Below, piece by piece: positions 16,925 through 26,372 of a stretch of 64,000 bases of DNA. Made by a program: the position numbers and the translations under genes. The stretch comes from Mucilaginibacter sp. OK098 (GTDB taxonomy: Bacteria > Bacteroidota > Bacteroidia > Sphingobacteriales > Sphingobacteriaceae): assembly GCF_900142915.1 (NCBI RefSeq), contig NZ_FRCM01000003.1:124504-188503 (forward strand). The letters run 5' to 3'. Every line of letters begins with the position of its first letter. Within the stretch, counting starts at the first letter, position 1. Under the pieces are notes generated by a model. That model saw only the letters and a list, made by a program, of their open reading frames with translations, did no database searches and had not been told where the DNA came from.

Positions 16925-18388
16925 CTACGACAATATCCCCTTTACCACGTTCCCGGCAACATCTGTTAACCTGTATCTGCGGCCCTGGCTTTTAAAAGTT
17001 AATTTTTTATGATCGAGTCCTAATTGGTTTAATATGGTTGCATGAAAATCATGCACGTGAACCGGGTCTTTAACAATATTATACCCAAACTCATCCGATT
17101 CGCCATAAACTATCCCGGGCTTTATGCCTCCGCCTGCCATCCAGATACTGAAACAGCGCGGGTGGTGATCTCTACCGTAGTTTGCTTTTTCCAACTTACC
17201 CTGGCTATAGTTGGTGCGGCCAAATTCGCCGCCCCAAATTACTAAAGTTTCGTCAAGCAGGCCGCGTTGTTTAAGGTCAGTAATCAATGCTGCCGATGCC
17301 TGGTCAACATCCTTTGCCTGGCCAGCCATTTCCTGCGGCAGGTTGCTGTGCTGATCCCATCCCTGGTGATAAAGTTGCACAAAACGCACTCCATTTTCGG
17401 AGAGCTTGCGCGCCAAAAGGCAGTTGGCGGCATAGGTACCCGGCACCAGGCAATCCGGTCCGTACATTTTTATAATATCGTCTGATTCTTTGGAAACATC
17501 CATAATTTCAGGCACGGCAGATTGCATCCGGTAAGCCATTTCGTATTGCTGTACTTTGGCTGAGATCTCCGGGTCGCCAAATTCTTTATAGCTGATATCG
17601 TTCAATTCCGCCAGCTTATCCAGCATTTTGCGGCGTTCGCGCCTGTCAATGCCGGGCTGATCATTCAGGTAAAGCACCGGGCTTTCGCTGCTGCTAAACT
17701 GCACGCCCTGGTGAATGGAATCTAAAAAGCCATTGCTCCAAAGCTTTGAATACACCCCCTGCCCGTTGCCTTTGCCTTTTGAAAGCAAAACGGTAAAAGC
17801 AGGAAGGTTTTTATTTTCGCTGCCCAAGCCATAGCTCACCCACGATCCCATGCTTGGGCGATTACCTTGCTGCGCCCCGGTCTGAAAAAAGGTTAAAGCG
17901 GGATCATGATTAATGGCTTCGGTATACATTGATCTGATGATACAAATATCATCGGCAATTTTACCTATGTGCGGAAACAGATCACTAATCCATGCTTTTG
18001 ATTCACCGTACTGTTTAAAATCATAAAACGAGCCTATCAGCGGAAAATGGGCCTGGTTGGCAGTCATCCCGGTAAGGATCTGGTTACCGCGAACTGACGG
18101 CGGTAAATCCTGCCCCATCATTTCCCTTAGCTTCGGCTTATAATCAAATGATTCCAGCTGTGAGGGCGCTCCATCCTGGAAAAGGTAGATCACCCGTTTA
18201 GCCTTTGGCGCAAAATTGGGGATACCCGGGATAAAATCGGCTTCACTTTCGGAACCGCTGCCACTAAAAAGATCAGGAATAAGCAGCGAGCCCAGGGCAA
18301 TGCTCCCTATCCCAAGGCTTAATCTCGAGAGAAACCTGCGCCTGTTTATATTTAGGCGATGCTCTAAAATATCTTTTTCCATTGCCAT
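16925..18388 (-). CDS. Tat-exported DUF1501 protein (sulfatase/alkaline phosphatase fold)
   Basis: A 487-residue DUF1501 protein. It has a Tat signal NRRRFLSRLSLG near 15-26, the YLFQDGAPSQLESFDYKP motif after it, and the C-terminal GGEFGRTNYSQ and GRDHHPRCFSIWMAGGGIKPG motifs typical of the family. DUF1501 proteins belong to the alkaline-phosphatase superfamily and occur almost always with DUF1549/DUF1553 cytochrome proteins. Its ATG overlaps the stop of that partner by one base (TGATG), so the pair is translationally coupled. The enzymatic reaction is unknown. Confidence 0.93.
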   Translation of the reverse strand: MAMEKDILEHRLNINRRRFLSRLSLGIGSIALGSLLIPDLFSGSGSESEADFIPGIPNFAPKAKRVIYLFQDGAPSQLESFDYKPKLREMMGQDLPPSVRGNQILTGMTANQAHFPLIGSFYDFKQYGESKAWISDLFPHIGKIADDICIIRSMYTEAINHDPALTFFQTGAQQGNRPSMGSWVSYGLGSENKNLPAFTVLLSKGKGNGQGVYSKLWSNGFLDSIHQGVQFSSSESPVLYLNDQPGIDRRERRKMLDKLAELNDISYKEFGDPEISAKVQQYEMAYRMQSAVPEIMDVSKESDDIIKMYGPDCLVPGTYAANCLLARKLSENGVRFVQLYHQGWDQHSNLPQEMAGQAKDVDQASAALITDLKQRGLLDETLVIWGGEFGRTNYSQGKLEKANYGRDHHPRCFSIWMAGGGIKPGIVYGESDEFGYNIVKDPVHVHDFHATILNQLGLDHKKLTFKSQGRRYRLTDVAGNVVKGILS

Positions 18389-20706
18389 CAGGTTTTTGTA
18401 ATCGCTTCCTCTAAGTTATAAATTGTATCAACTGTTTTCATCATAGCGGCAAGCATAACTTTATCTATGTTTTGAGGAATAGGATACTCGCCTACGCTCA
18501 GCACTTTTTGCGCATCCTTTTTATTTAATGTTTTAAGCTGATCGTTATAATAACCGGTTAAGATCCCCAGCTCCTTTTCATTTGGCGTCCGGCACATAAT
18601 CAGTCGGAAAGCTTTTTTGATCTTGTCATTTGCATTGCTGTTGTCGCTTAATAACTTAGCTGCTAAAACCCGCGCAGCTTCCAGCACAGTGGGATCATTC
18701 TCCATTAGTAATGCTTGTAAGGGCGTGTTGGTACGTAATCTTTTCACCTCGCATTGATCGCGGTTGCTGGCGTCAAATATGGCCATTTCAACAGGGGGAA
18801 CGGTACGCTTTATCAGCGTGTACATACCGCGACGGTAAAGGTCGGGCCCATGAACCTGTTTATAGCTGGCCAAAAGCCCCCGACCGGATGTAGCATTTTC
18901 CCAAAGACCGGGTGGCTGGTATGGGTTTACGCTCGGGCCGCCAATGGTTTTAGTTAACAACCCGCTGCTTGCTAGCACCAAATCTCTCACTAACTCTGCA
19001 GGCAAGCGGTAACGCGGACCACGGGTTAACAAGGTATTATCCGGATCGATCTTTGTTTTATCCGGAGTGATTACTGCTGATTGCCGATAGGTGGCAGACA
19101 TCACCATTTGTTTTACAAGCCGTTTCATATCCCAGCCATGATTCATAAAATCAACAGCCAGCCAGTCCAATAGTTCAGGATGTGAAGGCAGGTCGCCCTG
19201 CATCCCAAAATCGCCAGCGCTTTTTACAATGCCTTTGCCAAATAGCTCCTGCCAGGTTTGGTTTACAAATACCCGGGCCGTGAGCGGGTTCCTTTTATCA
19301 AAAAGCCATTCAGCCAAACCAAGCCTGTTTTTTGGCAACGAATTATCAAAAGGCAATATTGATCTTGGTGTTCCCGGCTCAACCTCATCACCGCGTGTAT
19401 CATAGTTGCCGCGCCTTAGGATGTATGTTTTACGGTAAACTTCGCTATCTCCCATTACAGAAACGATGAGCTTGCCGGTATCCTGCTTGTTTATAAATTT
19501 CAAAATGCCTTTCACATCATCATTGGTTACCTGCATCAATGGCCTTTTGGCATAAGTTTCGGGTCCGCCAACTGTAGATTGCAATCCCGGCTCTTTCACG
19601 CTGTTAAAAAACGAAAAAAGCTGGTAATACTCCTTTTGCGAAAAAGGATCGTATTTATGATCATGGCAATGCGCACATTCGATTGTAACGCCCAGCAGCG
19701 CTTTGCCAAAGGTGTTGGTGCGGTCGGTAACATAGGCAACACGGTATTCTTCCTGTATTACCCCGCCTTCTTCAGTTATTTTGTGATTGCGGTTAAACCC
19801 GGTTGCTAACAATTGTTCCTTTGTGCCGTTAGGCATTAGGTCGCCGGCTAGCTGCCAGGATATAAATTTGTTGTAGGGCAGATTTTCGTTATAAGCATGG
19901 ATCACCCAATCCCTCCAGGGCCATTGCGTACGGTAATTATCGTCCTGGTAACCATGCGAATCAGCATAACGGGCAACATCCATCCAGTGCAAAGCCATCT
20001 TCTCGCCATAGGCAGGGCTTTTCATTAGCTCATCAACTATCTTATTATATGCATCCGGACTTTTATCAGCCAAAAACCTGTTTTGCATTTCAAGGCTGGG
20101 TGGCAAGCCTGTCAAATCAAGGCTTACACGTTTTAAAAGATGCTCTTTATCTGCCTCAGGGTTTGGCTTAACTCCGTATTGTTCCTGCTTTTTCAGTATA
20201 AAGTTATCTATTGGGTTTTTAGGCCATTCTTTGTCCTTAACTTCGGGAACAGGCCATGATTTTGGTGCTACAAAAGCCCAGTGTTTCTCGTATTTGGCAC
20301 CCTGCTTGATCCATTTTTTTACCAGGTCAACCTCATGAGGGGTTAAGCGCTTTAGATTTGAATTTGCCGGGGGCATAATCTCAGAAGTATCATTGGTTGA
20401 TACCCGCCTGAATAGTTCAGACATCTCCGGGCTACCCGGAACTAAAACATGCGCTCCCGGATTGTCCTTTAATGCTTTAAATGCGCTCTCCGGTTTATCC
20501 AGCCTTAAGCCTGCCTGCCTTTTACTGGCATCAGGGCCATGGCATTTATAACACTTATCAGAAAGAATAGGGCGAATGTTAAAATTATAGCTTATGGTAT
20601 CAGGAATCTGATCCTCAATATTTGATGCAGCGTTATTACAGGCATTAAACATGGCCGCAATACATCCCGCGCACAAGATCCATAGTAAATATAATTTACA
20701 TCGCAT
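18388..20706 (-). CDS. PSCyt1/DUF1549/DUF1553 lipoprotein with two CxxCH haem motifs
   Basis: A 772-residue protein with a lipoprotein signal (lipobox FNAC, C23). A PSCyt1 domain follows with haem motif CYKCH (52-56) and the LTPHEVDLVKKWIKQGAKYEKHW segment. DUF1549 (about 165-375) carries a second CAHCH (344-348), and DUF1553 lies at about 480-740. All hallmarks of the planctomycete-type family are present and the length is full. It is the first gene of the minus-strand cluster with the DUF1501, propeller and LRR-cytochrome genes. A surface-anchored redox role is inferred. Confidence 0.93.
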   Translation of the reverse strand: MRCKLYLLWILCAGCIAAMFNACNNAASNIEDQIPDTISYNFNIRPILSDKCYKCHGPDASKRQAGLRLDKPESAFKALKDNPGAHVLVPGSPEMSELFRRVSTNDTSEIMPPANSNLKRLTPHEVDLVKKWIKQGAKYEKHWAFVAPKSWPVPEVKDKEWPKNPIDNFILKKQEQYGVKPNPEADKEHLLKRVSLDLTGLPPSLEMQNRFLADKSPDAYNKIVDELMKSPAYGEKMALHWMDVARYADSHGYQDDNYRTQWPWRDWVIHAYNENLPYNKFISWQLAGDLMPNGTKEQLLATGFNRNHKITEEGGVIQEEYRVAYVTDRTNTFGKALLGVTIECAHCHDHKYDPFSQKEYYQLFSFFNSVKEPGLQSTVGGPETYAKRPLMQVTNDDVKGILKFINKQDTGKLIVSVMGDSEVYRKTYILRRGNYDTRGDEVEPGTPRSILPFDNSLPKNRLGLAEWLFDKRNPLTARVFVNQTWQELFGKGIVKSAGDFGMQGDLPSHPELLDWLAVDFMNHGWDMKRLVKQMVMSATYRQSAVITPDKTKIDPDNTLLTRGPRYRLPAELVRDLVLASSGLLTKTIGGPSVNPYQPPGLWENATSGRGLLASYKQVHGPDLYRRGMYTLIKRTVPPVEMAIFDASNRDQCEVKRLRTNTPLQALLMENDPTVLEAARVLAAKLLSDNSNANDKIKKAFRLIMCRTPNEKELGILTGYYNDQLKTLNKKDAQKVLSVGEYPIPQNIDKVMLAAMMKTVDTIYNLEEAITKT

Positions 20707-20893
20707 ATCAAAAGTAGTAATGTCCGTACAATTGGTTTATAAAAGCTAAAATTAAACAAATAATTATAAAAATAGCATAAATACTTTTTTACCTAAGTGT
20801 ATTGAGACAAGTTTTTTACAAGATGGCCTAAAATTTCATTATTGATGGTTTATAAATTAAATTTGATTTAACGATTGCTAACACCTTATCAAC

Positions 20894-21742
20894 ATGACTA
20901 ATAACAACGACGAAATGCCCGACCAGCCATTAAGTAATGATCCTGAAGAAAACCTGCGAATAGAAAATGAATTGCTGCGTTTGAAATTGCAGGCTGAACT
21001 TGGTGGTCAATCACATAGTTCAGGCAATCTTCCCCCCGAACTTGAGAATGAATTTCTCAAAAACATATTCGCGTTTGAACAGAATTACGCCAAGGCCAAT
21101 CGAATTAAAATTTATGACCTGTTAGGCAAGCCCGGATTTAAAAAGACCGGAGATTTAGATGATAGCACAATTGAGGCAGCCCTGGAGGATGTGATCAACC
21201 TATTAGCGCAAAAAAATATTGTAGTGCATTTTGATGAAGAATGTGACAGCCGTACACGGTACCATTTTATTACTGAAGAGCTTTTTGAAAAAGAAACCGA
21301 TGATTTTAAGATTCCGGGGATGACCACAAATTTTGATTATGAAGAGTTTCACCCCAATCATAAAAAAGACATTCAAAACCGGGCAATTGAATTTTTATCC
21401 GAATGGTTTAAGCAAAGTTTTGATGAAAACAGCTGGGAGCTTGCAGACCATTTTATACTACCCGACAGAAGAGTATTAAGCAAAAAAGATATTGTAGCCC
21501 AACTGAAAAATATTTTTGATGCTTATAAGGCTTTTACCAACGAAGACTTTTTTATTAAAGAAGTGAAATTTGAACTGAATGAAAACGGTGGATTAGGCCA
21601 TGCTGAAGGCGGTGTAAAATATGATGCTATTTTGGAAAGCGGAGAAACGATAGTTATTCAGGGAGGGTTTAAATTATACCTATCCAATGAAAATGGTTGG
21701 TGGAGCATTTTCCACATCGTGTTTCCAGGTTTTAAATATTAA
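20894..21742 (+). CDS. hypothetical protein with C-terminal NTF2-like domain
   Basis: A 282-residue soluble protein without signal peptide. A charged N-terminal coiled coil (RIENELLRLKLQAEL) is followed by a helical region (about 45-120, KIYDLLGKPGFKKTGDLDDSTIEAALEDVINLLAQKN). The C-terminal half (about 155-282) reads like a SnoaL/NTF2 cone fold ending WWSIFHIVFPGFKY. I do not recognise a characterised family. A perfect -7 box TAAATTTG lies at 20858-20865, but no well-spaced -33 element is visible. It ends in a 4-nt convergent overlap with the serine hydrolase gene. Confidence 0.75.
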   Translation: MTNNNDEMPDQPLSNDPEENLRIENELLRLKLQAELGGQSHSSGNLPPELENEFLKNIFAFEQNYAKANRIKIYDLLGKPGFKKTGDLDDSTIEAALEDVINLLAQKNIVVHFDEECDSRTRYHFITEELFEKETDDFKIPGMTTNFDYEEFHPNHKKDIQNRAIEFLSEWFKQSFDENSWELADHFILPDRRVLSKKDIVAQLKNIFDAYKAFTNEDFFIKEVKFELNENGGLGHAEGGVKYDAILESGETIVIQGGFKLYLSNENGWWSIFHIVFPGFKY

Positions 21743-23214
21743 TTTATTTTCCGGACGGTAATCAGTGCTTTATCACCTTGCTTTACTACCAGGTTATAGT
21801 CTTTTCCATTGTTTGGGCTTATTCTAGCAGCCAAAGTATTTGGCGACGACATTAAAAAGAAGCTGCTATTACTGGTAAAATACATCCGCTCAAAATTGCC
21901 ATTACCACGTGCTGACAGTTGCAGCTCATCATTTTTACGAATAATTTTAATTTTTAGGGCGGGTTGATCACTTTGGTATTCGCCGATGTATTGATTCGTT
22001 AGTGTATCTGGCAGTTTAACCAGTTTCCGTACTTCCGGATTATAAAACCCCTTCCAATTGTAAGCCATAGCCACACTATTTACCAGTTCATCTAATATTT
22101 TATCATTATCTGAATTGATAAGGATCACAACACCATTCTCTGTATTAAAACTGCCATAATAGATGCTGCGGTAACCCATATTTGCACCGGTATGCGTAAA
22201 ATACTTTTCACCGCCTTTCTCTTTAATAAAGACCCCCAATGCCGCATCCGAGCCTTCAAGCACTGGTGTTATCATCTCGTTGGCCATCTTTTTGTTTAAA
22301 AAACCGCCTTCTTCTCTAAGTGATCGCTGCAGGGCCAGGATAAATTTGGCGTAATCGGTAGGGTTTGTCCATAAACCATCAGGCGCCTGTTCAGGGTAAA
22401 TATAATACTTGCCAGGCATCTCCTTTTTGTTGATGTCATAAGCCACAGCAAAATTTTTATAGTGTACGGGTAAAGGTTGTACAAAAGTGCTGCCTGTCAT
22501 ACCCAAGGGTTGCAATACTGTCGTTCTAATCAATCCGACATAGTCAGCATTGATATTATCTACCAGGATCTTTTTTGTAACCAATGTTCCGCCGCCGGAA
22601 TATTGTTTCGTGGTGCCTGGGATCAATACAGGTTTTACGGCATCACTATTTGCAGGAAGCTTTCCATCCAATATCTCATTAATAATCGGCAGCCGGTCTT
22701 CTTTTTCATATCCCTTAAATCCACCGGTACTTAAACCTGCAGTGTGGCTTAGCAGGTTCTTTAATGTTATTGTTTTTCCTTTTGAAAAGTCGTTATCCGG
22801 GAAAGTCCAGGTCTTCAACGATGTGCGAATGTCTTTGTCCAAATCCAATTTACCATCCTGGGCCAGTTTAATAATACAAAGCGCATTGATAGATTTGCTG
22901 ATAGATGCCGCCTGGTAAAGGGTGTGTGGATCTGCTTTGCGGTTATCGGTTACATCAGCTAGCCCGTAAGCTTTCGCCCATGCTATCTTACCATTATTGA
23001 TCACAGCTATTGATACCGAAGGAATATTATAATAATGCATTCGTTCCTCAATATTAAAATGCTTTGAAACACTATCCGCAAAAATAATTTCCGCATTGGG
23101 CGTCAGACCATTTTCAACCGCTCTGATCTTTTGAACCGGTGACGGGTTTTGTGCACGAACGGAAGACATGGCAGCTAAAAAGAAAAGTAACAGCGCAGGG
23201 ATCTTTGTTTTCAT
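21739..23214 (-). CDS. exported serine hydrolase of the class C beta-lactamase family
   Basis: A 491-residue protein with a Sec signal (1-22). The penicillin-binding/AmpC-type catalytic fold carries SxxK as SISK (104-107), a Tyr motif YSGGG near 204-208 (YSG where AmpC has YxN), and HTG near 325 in place of KTG. A C-terminal beta domain of about 110 residues follows (NQYIGEYQSDQPALKIKIIR). Such proteins are usually esterases, D-amino-acid peptidases or amidases rather than resistance enzymes. The substrate is unknown. It is transcribed alone. Confidence 0.9.
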   Translation of the reverse strand: MKTKIPALLLFFLAAMSSVRAQNPSPVQKIRAVENGLTPNAEIIFADSVSKHFNIEERMHYYNIPSVSIAVINNGKIAWAKAYGLADVTDNRKADPHTLYQAASISKSINALCIIKLAQDGKLDLDKDIRTSLKTWTFPDNDFSKGKTITLKNLLSHTAGLSTGGFKGYEKEDRLPIINEILDGKLPANSDAVKPVLIPGTTKQYSGGGTLVTKKILVDNINADYVGLIRTTVLQPLGMTGSTFVQPLPVHYKNFAVAYDINKKEMPGKYYIYPEQAPDGLWTNPTDYAKFILALQRSLREEGGFLNKKMANEMITPVLEGSDAALGVFIKEKGGEKYFTHTGANMGYRSIYYGSFNTENGVVILINSDNDKILDELVNSVAMAYNWKGFYNPEVRKLVKLPDTLTNQYIGEYQSDQPALKIKIIRKNDELQLSARGNGNFERMYFTSNSSFFLMSSPNTLAARISPNNGKDYNLVVKQGDKALITVRKIN

Positions 23215-23376
23215 ATCAATTATTTAGGGTGTTAGTCGCCTAAATAGCTGTTGAGGTTTCAGGTTACGGTAAATATTTTTAAAGGATCGCTAAAAAGGAC
23301 TCGATTGGTATTTAAGCCGATTGTTTGACTCGATTTAATAATTAGGATTAATACCAGGAGTAAATAATGCTAAACA

Positions 23377-23988
23377 TCATTTACTATTCTTTTTATCCAG
23401 CAACTCCCTTAACTTAACAAACGAATTATAGGGGCCTATAGCCATGGTGGCATTAACAAGCCATGACGGGATATTGCCGCCCGGATCAACACTAAAAGTA
23501 TAGTCGACTTTTAATTTATTGTCATTGGCCTGGGTTACTTTCCATTTTGCTAATGAATATGGAACACGGACAAATTTTTTATTTTGCGGCAGATATTCAG
23601 GAAGGCTTTTTGCCTGGATCTCTAAAATTTCGGGACCTGAATTAATATCAAGCTGCACAACCAGGTCGCGGTCTTTAATGGGCCATGGTAAGCGTGATTC
23701 GGTATAATAAATTATTTTATGCGGATTCAGGCTTTTTAATATTTCCGACTTTTTATTCGAGTATACCCAATCGTTATAATTGCCAATATCCTGTAATGTA
23801 CTGATCAACTGCGCCTTTGTTGCATCCAGCTCACAAACAACCCTCAATTCCTTTAAATTCCCGGTTGCAGGTTTGCGGGTATAAACGGCTATCCCATTTT
23901 CATTTTTTTTAAGCTCCCAGCTCCCCTGCGCAATTACGGCAGAAAATACAAAGAAGAATATATTTAACAGGATCAGTTTCTTTTTCAT
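23377..23988 (-). CDS. exported START-domain (SRPBCC) protein
   Basis: A 203-residue protein starting MKKKLILLNIFFFVF (ATG at 23988; three extra in-frame codons reach 23997). The signal peptide ends VIAQG. The START/lipid-binding fold follows with ELKKNENGIAVYTRKP, YTESRLPWPIKDRDLVVQ and the C-terminal helix NSFVKLRELLDKK. It should bind a hydrophobic ligand in the periplasm. No partner gene is obvious. Confidence 0.85.
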   Translation of the reverse strand: MKKKLILLNIFFFVFSAVIAQGSWELKKNENGIAVYTRKPATGNLKELRVVCELDATKAQLISTLQDIGNYNDWVYSNKKSEILKSLNPHKIIYYTESRLPWPIKDRDLVVQLDINSGPEILEIQAKSLPEYLPQNKKFVRVPYSLAKWKVTQANDNKLKVDYTFSVDPGGNIPSWLVNATMAIGPYNSFVKLRELLDKKNSK

Positions 23989-24096
23989 GAATATCAAGGC
24001 GTTATAAATATAAGCTACTAATACTCATTATTTGATAAAACAGTATACCCTATGGGATATAAATTAGCTAACATTTGTTTGCGAAATCTGTAAAAG

Positions 24097-24130
24097 CAAA
24101 AAGCGCCCCTAAACCTGGAAGCGCTTTTGT
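24097..24130 (-). terminator. intrinsic terminator of the rhamnose aldolase gene
   Basis: AAAAGCGC (24099-24106) pairs with GCGCTTTT (24121-24128) around a 14-nt loop. Read on the minus strand the stem ends in TTTTTGCTTTT. It lies 22 nt beyond the aldolase stop. Confidence 0.75.
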
Positions 24131-24151
24131 TTAACATTTCTTATTATAGTC

Positions 24152-26272
24152 CTACCTCACAAAGGCCATCGCCACACCACCATCTACATTCAAAACATTT
24201 CCGGTTGACTTATTAAGCAAACCGCCAACCAAGGCAAAGCAGGCATTGGCAATATCTTCCGGCAATATGATCTCATTCAACAATGTTCTTTTGGCATAGT
24301 AGGCCGGCAATTCTTCAACGGTTACACCATAGGCTTTTGCACGCCCGGCGGCCCAATCGCCTGCCCAGATCTTACTATCAGATATAACAGCATCAGGGTT
24401 AACCACGTTTACGCGGATATTATCTTTACCCAGTTCGGCAGCGTTTAACCTGCTGAGGTGTAATTGCGCAGCCTTTGCCGATCCATAGCCTGCATTATTA
24501 GGCCCCGATACCAGCGCATTTTTACTTACAATGTTTATTACATCACCCCCTGTATCCTGCTTGCGCATAACTTCGACTCCCGCCTGGGTAACCATAAACT
24601 GGCCCTTTACCAATACATCGTAAAGCAGGTCCCAATCTTTTTCCGTATGATCTTCAATTGGTTTTGAGATGGATAGCCCGGCACAGTTCACCACAAGGTC
24701 AACTCCCGCAAATGCTAAAACAGCAGCTTCGTAAGCTTTATTAATAGCGGCCTTATCAGTCACGTCCATTAATGCTGTGGTGTAAACATCTTTGCCATAC
24801 TGTTTCAAAAACTCTTCGTTTGCATGCGCTAAACGGTCTGCATCATTGTCATTGATTACTACACAGGCACCTTCATCAGCAAACTTTTTGGCTATGGCTT
24901 TACCTATTCCGCCGGCGCTGCCTGTTACCAGGGCAACCCGGCCCGAAAGTGATTTTGGCTTTGGCATACGCTGCAGCTTGGCTTCTTCAAGTAACCAATA
25001 CTCAATATTAAAAGCTTCCTGGCGTGGCAATGAGGTATATTCGGAGATAGCCTCTGCGCCCTTCATTACATTAATAGCATTGATGTAAAATTCGGCAGCA
25101 ACGCGGGCTGTTTGCTTATCCTTCGCAAAGGTAAACATGCCGATCCCCGGATAAAGGATAACCACCGGATTGGCATCGCGCATTGCAGGGCTGTTTGGAT
25201 GCTTGCAGCTTTCGTAATACGCTGCATACATCTTGCGGTAAGCTTCGAAGGCCGGAGTCAGCTTTTCTTTTATTGCTTTGGTATCGCTTAAATCATCCTC
25301 AGCCTTAAGTTCCAAAACCAGCGGACTAATCTTCGTTCTTAAAAAATGATCGGGGCAGCTGGTGCCCATTGGGGCCAATCTATTCAAATCGTTCGAGTTG
25401 GTAAATTCAAGCACGCGGCTATCATCCGTAAAATGACCAATCATGCGTACATTGCCAGAGCAAAAACCACGTAGTATTGGCGCTATCGAGATAGCCTGTT
25501 TTCTGCGGATGTCAATATCGGAACTGGTAAGCTTGATACCACCAAATACTGGTCCTTTTTTGCCGTAGTTTTTCTCCAAATATTCTGCGCTTTGCTCAAT
25601 TACCTCAAGGGTGTTCATATAGCTTTCGTAAGCCGTATCGCCCCAGGTAAATAAACCATGCGAGCCAAGCATTATCCCCCTTATGCCGGGGTTTTCATCA
25701 AGGCATTGTTTTAGTTGCAGGCCCAGGTCGAAACCCGGCCTTTGCCATTCAACCCAGCCAATAGTTCCTTTAAACAGCTCCTGCGTTATTTTTTTACCCT
25801 CTTTTGCTGCCGCGATAGCAATTGCAGCATCCGGATGCAGGTGATCAATATGTTTGAAGGGTAAAAAGCCATGCAGCGGCGTATCTATTGATGGTGCTTT
25901 TGAACTCAGGTCAAAAATGCAATGGTTAAAAAGCTCCACCATTTCGTCTTCATGTTCAATGCCGCGGTAAACATTGGTAAGGCTGCGCAGGCGGTTAACA
26001 TACAGTGCCGCAAGGCCGCTTTTCTTTAATGTACCCAAGTCGCCGCCTGATCCTTTTACCCACATTACTTCGGTATCCGCACCTGTTAAGGGATCTTTTG
26101 CTGTAACCTTGCAAGATGTATTGCCGCCTCCATAATTGGTGAGCCGCAGATCTGCGCCCAAAAGATTTGAACGGTAAATAAGCAATGCCACTTCATCGCC
26201 CGCAAGCGCTGCCGCTTTGGCATCATCCCATAAATAGCTTACATGCTTAAAATTTGTTTCTCTGACAGACAT
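24152..26272 (-). CDS. bifunctional rhamnulose-1-phosphate aldolase / short-chain dehydrogenase
   Basis: A 706-residue fusion. The N-terminal class II aldolase domain (about 20-340; TNYGGGNTSCKV, HGFLPFKHIDHLHPDAAIA, GSHGLFTWGDTAYESY) cleaves L-rhamnulose-1-phosphate to DHAP and L-lactaldehyde. The C-terminal SDR domain (about 440-706; TGSAGGIGKAIAKKF, YGSAKAAQLHLSRL) oxidises the lactaldehyde. This is the RhaEW-type enzyme of Bacteroidota and Firmicutes. It precedes no isomerase or kinase here, but lies beside rhaT and a rhamnosidase. The length is full and both active-site regions are intact. Confidence 0.93.
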   Translation of the reverse strand: MSVRETNFKHVSYLWDDAKAAALAGDEVALLIYRSNLLGADLRLTNYGGGNTSCKVTAKDPLTGADTEVMWVKGSGGDLGTLKKSGLAALYVNRLRSLTNVYRGIEHEDEMVELFNHCIFDLSSKAPSIDTPLHGFLPFKHIDHLHPDAAIAIAAAKEGKKITQELFKGTIGWVEWQRPGFDLGLQLKQCLDENPGIRGIMLGSHGLFTWGDTAYESYMNTLEVIEQSAEYLEKNYGKKGPVFGGIKLTSSDIDIRRKQAISIAPILRGFCSGNVRMIGHFTDDSRVLEFTNSNDLNRLAPMGTSCPDHFLRTKISPLVLELKAEDDLSDTKAIKEKLTPAFEAYRKMYAAYYESCKHPNSPAMRDANPVVILYPGIGMFTFAKDKQTARVAAEFYINAINVMKGAEAISEYTSLPRQEAFNIEYWLLEEAKLQRMPKPKSLSGRVALVTGSAGGIGKAIAKKFADEGACVVINDNDADRLAHANEEFLKQYGKDVYTTALMDVTDKAAINKAYEAAVLAFAGVDLVVNCAGLSISKPIEDHTEKDWDLLYDVLVKGQFMVTQAGVEVMRKQDTGGDVINIVSKNALVSGPNNAGYGSAKAAQLHLSRLNAAELGKDNIRVNVVNPDAVISDSKIWAGDWAAGRAKAYGVTVEELPAYYAKRTLLNEIILPEDIANACFALVGGLLNKSTGNVLNVDGGVAMAFVR

Positions 26273-26295
26273 ATTGTTTTTATTAGGAGAATCAG

Positions 26296-26370
26296 GAAGT
26301 CAAGAGCCAGGAATCAAGAAAGAATAAACGCTCTTATCTTGATTCTTGACCTCTTGATTCTTGCATCTCA
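26296..26370. repeat. TCAAGAATC-type inverted word repeat
   Basis: Words GTCAAGAGCCAGGAATCAAGA (left) and TCTTGATTCTTGACCTCTTGA (right) are near reverse complements around an AAAGAATAAACGCTCTTA spacer. The element lies in the short gap between rhaT and the aldolase gene. Confidence 0.7.
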
Positions 26371-26372
26371 TT

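Noticed and set aside
21739..23214. Class C beta-lactamase-like gene considered as an antibiotic resistance gene.
   Set aside because: The YxN and KTG motifs are replaced by YSG and HTG, and a long extra C-terminal domain is present. This fits the general serine-hydrolase group rather than AmpC.
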